Below, one piece after another: positions 5,498 through 6,817 of a stretch of 6,817 nucleotides of DNA. The position numbers and the translations under genes were made by a program. Source of the stretch: CAZAGT01 sp964484515 (GTDB taxonomy: Bacteria; Desulfobacterota; DSM-4660; Desulfatiglandales; HGW-15); the NCBI GenBank assembly GCA_964484515.1, contig CAZAGT010000289.1, positions 1 to 6,817 of the forward strand, read 5' to 3'. The first letter of the stretch is position 1. The number at the start of each line of letters is the position of its first letter. Under the pieces are notes generated by a model, which searched no databases, was not told where the DNA came from, and saw nothing but the letters and a program-made list of their open reading frames with translations.

Positions 5498-6641
5498 AGA
5501 AGTCCGGATCCACCAGGTCACGCTCCCCTTTAAGGGTTCTTTTCCGATCTCTCGCCTGGAGGGGCGTTCTTCAGAGCACGTCGTCGTGGAGGCGATAGCG
5601 AACCAGCCCGAGGGCAACGGCTACGGCGAGAGCGTACCGATAGAGTTCGTCACCGGGGAAACGTCTGCCGGTACGGTTCGGAATGCCGTCCATTTCGTCA
5701 CGTCCAACGCCTTTCCGTGGCAGCTCGATGATGTCTCCCAGATTTGGGATTTTGTAGACAGCCTCCCGAGGGAAAAGGGGTATAACGCCGCCATTTGCGC
5801 GATAGAGTTGGCCCTCTTGGATGCCCTTGGAAAGGATCAGAATCGACCGATCCTGTCGTACTTCCCCAAAGACTTCTATACCGACCGAATCCACTATGGA
5901 GCCTCAATCACGCTGGGTGACGAAGAGCGGGTCCGAGAAATTTGTGCGTTGGTGCGCAGCTTGGAAATCCGTCCTTTACGAATACGTATCAAGATGGATA
6001 GGGATCTTGAGCAGAACCGGTACGCCCTGGAGGCGGTGCGGGCTGACATCGGCGAGTGTGAGCTGCGGATCGACCCGAACGGGGTCTGGGATCGTGAGCT
6101 GGCTTTCAAGCACCTGCCTCTGGTTAAGGAATTTGGGGTCAAGATCGTGGAAGAGCCCATGGAACGAGATTGTCCCGGTTTCGATGAATTCGCGGAGACC
6201 TTGCGTGCGAACAACGTTATTCTGATGGCCTGCGAGTCGGCGCCCACGATAGAGGACATTCGTAGGATTGTCCATGATGGGTATTATCAGATGGTCAATG
6301 TGAAGTTATGCCGGAGTGGGGGATTCCGTCGGACCCTCAAGATTATCGACTGTTTGCGCGAAAGCGGTCTTGCCTATCAAATCGGCTGCACCCTTGGTGA
6401 GGGGGGCATCCTTTCAGCGGCTGGCAGGGTCTTGTGCTTACTCTGCAAAGACGCCGTGACCTATGACGGTTCTTACGATCGATTTATTTTGCAGGAGAAT
6501 ATCACGGTCGAGGACGTATCTTTCGGGCTGGGCGGCGAGGCGGGTCCTCTGGACGGTCCCGGATTGGGGGTTGCGGTTCGTGCCGAAAACCTGGAACCGT
6601 TAGCCGAGGGAAATGACCCCATTACGATTTCAAGACCCTAG
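5487..6641 (+). CDS. Enolase-superfamily enzyme, muconate lactonizing subgroup
   Basis: Probable (beta/alpha)7-barrel enzyme of 384 residues that would abstract a proton alpha to a carboxylate (epimerase, cycloisomerase or dehydratase type). Seen: an N-terminal capping domain (about 1-115); the second-strand motif RIK (167-169), where K169 is the candidate base and the usual first Lys of KxK is Arg; DPNGVW with metal ligand D196; VEEP with ligand E222; ACES (248-251), where the common DES has Cys for Asp, leaving E250 as the possible third ligand; and NVKLCRSGG with opposite-face K273. The C-terminal GPGLGV is typical. Length fits the family. Dipeptide epimerase and o-succinylbenzoate synthase relatives are the closest known reaction types, but specificity cannot be assigned. 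The start overlaps the kinase stop by 11 nt, implying translational coupling, and the PP-loop gene follows 48 nt downstream. Confidence 0.88.
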   Translation: MRIEEVRIHQVTLPFKGSFPISRLEGRSSEHVVVEAIANQPEGNGYGESVPIEFVTGETSAGTVRNAVHFVTSNAFPWQLDDVSQIWDFVDSLPREKGYNAAICAIELALLDALGKDQNRPILSYFPKDFYTDRIHYGASITLGDEERVREICALVRSLEIRPLRIRIKMDRDLEQNRYALEAVRADIGECELRIDPNGVWDRELAFKHLPLVKEFGVKIVEEPMERDCPGFDEFAETLRANNVILMACESAPTIEDIRRIVHDGYYQMVNVKLCRSGGFRRTLKIIDCLRESGLAYQIGCTLGEGGILSAAGRVLCLLCKDAVTYDGSYDRFILQENITVEDVSFGLGGEAGPLDGPGLGVAVRAENLEPLAEGNDPITISRP

Positions 6642-6689
6642 GAGCGTATCGAAAAAGGAACCCCCTCCGAGGGAGTGAGGATCTCCATC

Positions 6690-6817
6690 GTGGATTCAGA
6701 CTTGGGTTTCACGGACTGGAAAAGGGAGCATGAGCACATCCTTCAGGACCTGGCCGACCGTCATGTCTTCTTGTTCTATTCCGGCGGGAAGGATTCATCT
6801 GTGGCCCTGGATTGGCT
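6690..6817 (+). CDS. PP-loop ATP-pyrophosphatase family protein, 5' part
   Basis: Only the first 42 codons are in the window. The frame reads from GTG 6690 and reaches FLFYSGGKDSSVALDW, the PP-loop (SGGKDS) of enzymes that adenylate a substrate with release of pyrophosphate. This class includes PAPS/APS reductases, tRNA thiolases and amide-forming ligases. The motif comes after about 30 residues, as in PAPS-reductase-like members, but the fragment is too short to choose a subfamily. GTGAGG 9 nt upstream supports GTG 6690; GTG 6675 is a weaker alternative. The gene follows the enolase-family gene on the same strand and is probably in the same operon. Confidence 0.75.
   Translation, partial: MDSDLGFTDWKREHEHILQDLADRHVFLFYSGGKDSSVALDW

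Noticed and set aside
6663..6673. CCCTC/GAGGG as a hairpin between the enolase-family and PP-loop genes
   Set aside because: Only one base separates the arms, so it cannot form a hairpin; it overlaps the upstream edge of the ribosome binding region.

Overview
The window looks like a chromosomal segment of a Gram-negative, probably uncultured environmental bacterium. A lipid A-type acyltransferase implies an outer membrane. A full NtrC-family sigma-54 activator implies RpoN-dependent transcription. The spacer repeat built from AAATCCGAAA-like units resembles short interspersed repeats that I recall from Desulfobacterota-like and other environmental genomes. I cannot place it below that level from sequence alone.

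Layout. Positions 1-277 contain no convincing gene but hold one 18-bp dyad. Positions 278-1630 (minus strand) encode a receiver / AAA+ / Fis-HTH response regulator. The divergent spacer 1631-2132 is a regulatory region, with two tandem 18-bp dyads at 1817-1834 and 1839-1856 and candidate sigma-54 promoters facing right. Positions 2133-3110 (plus) encode an LpxL/HtrB-like acyltransferase. Positions 3111-3484 are non-coding and hold a roughly 180-bp imperfect inverted repeat. Positions 3485-5497 (plus) encode a soluble sensor kinase with a cysteine-rich N-terminal domain, a coiled coil, a GAF domain and an NtrB-like kinase core. Positions 5487-6641 (plus) encode an enolase-superfamily enzyme whose start overlaps the kinase stop. 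A PP-loop (SGGKDSS) ATP-pyrophosphatase begins at about 6690 and runs off the window.

How it may work (inference). The kinase and the regulator are probably a two-component pair, separated by the divergently transcribed acyltransferase. All three dyads read TGCAC-N8-GTGCA. These are the half-sites of the enteric NtrC box with one extra spacer base, and the regulator's recognition helix shares the RNTL stretch with NtrC. The simplest model is that the regulator binds the tandem pair to drive the acyltransferase from a sigma-54 promoter and possibly controls its own gene, while the isolated dyad at 141-158 points to another target left of the window. The kinase, the enolase-family enzyme and the PP-loop protein look like one operon, linking a cytoplasmic sensor to small-molecule enzymes of unknown substrate.
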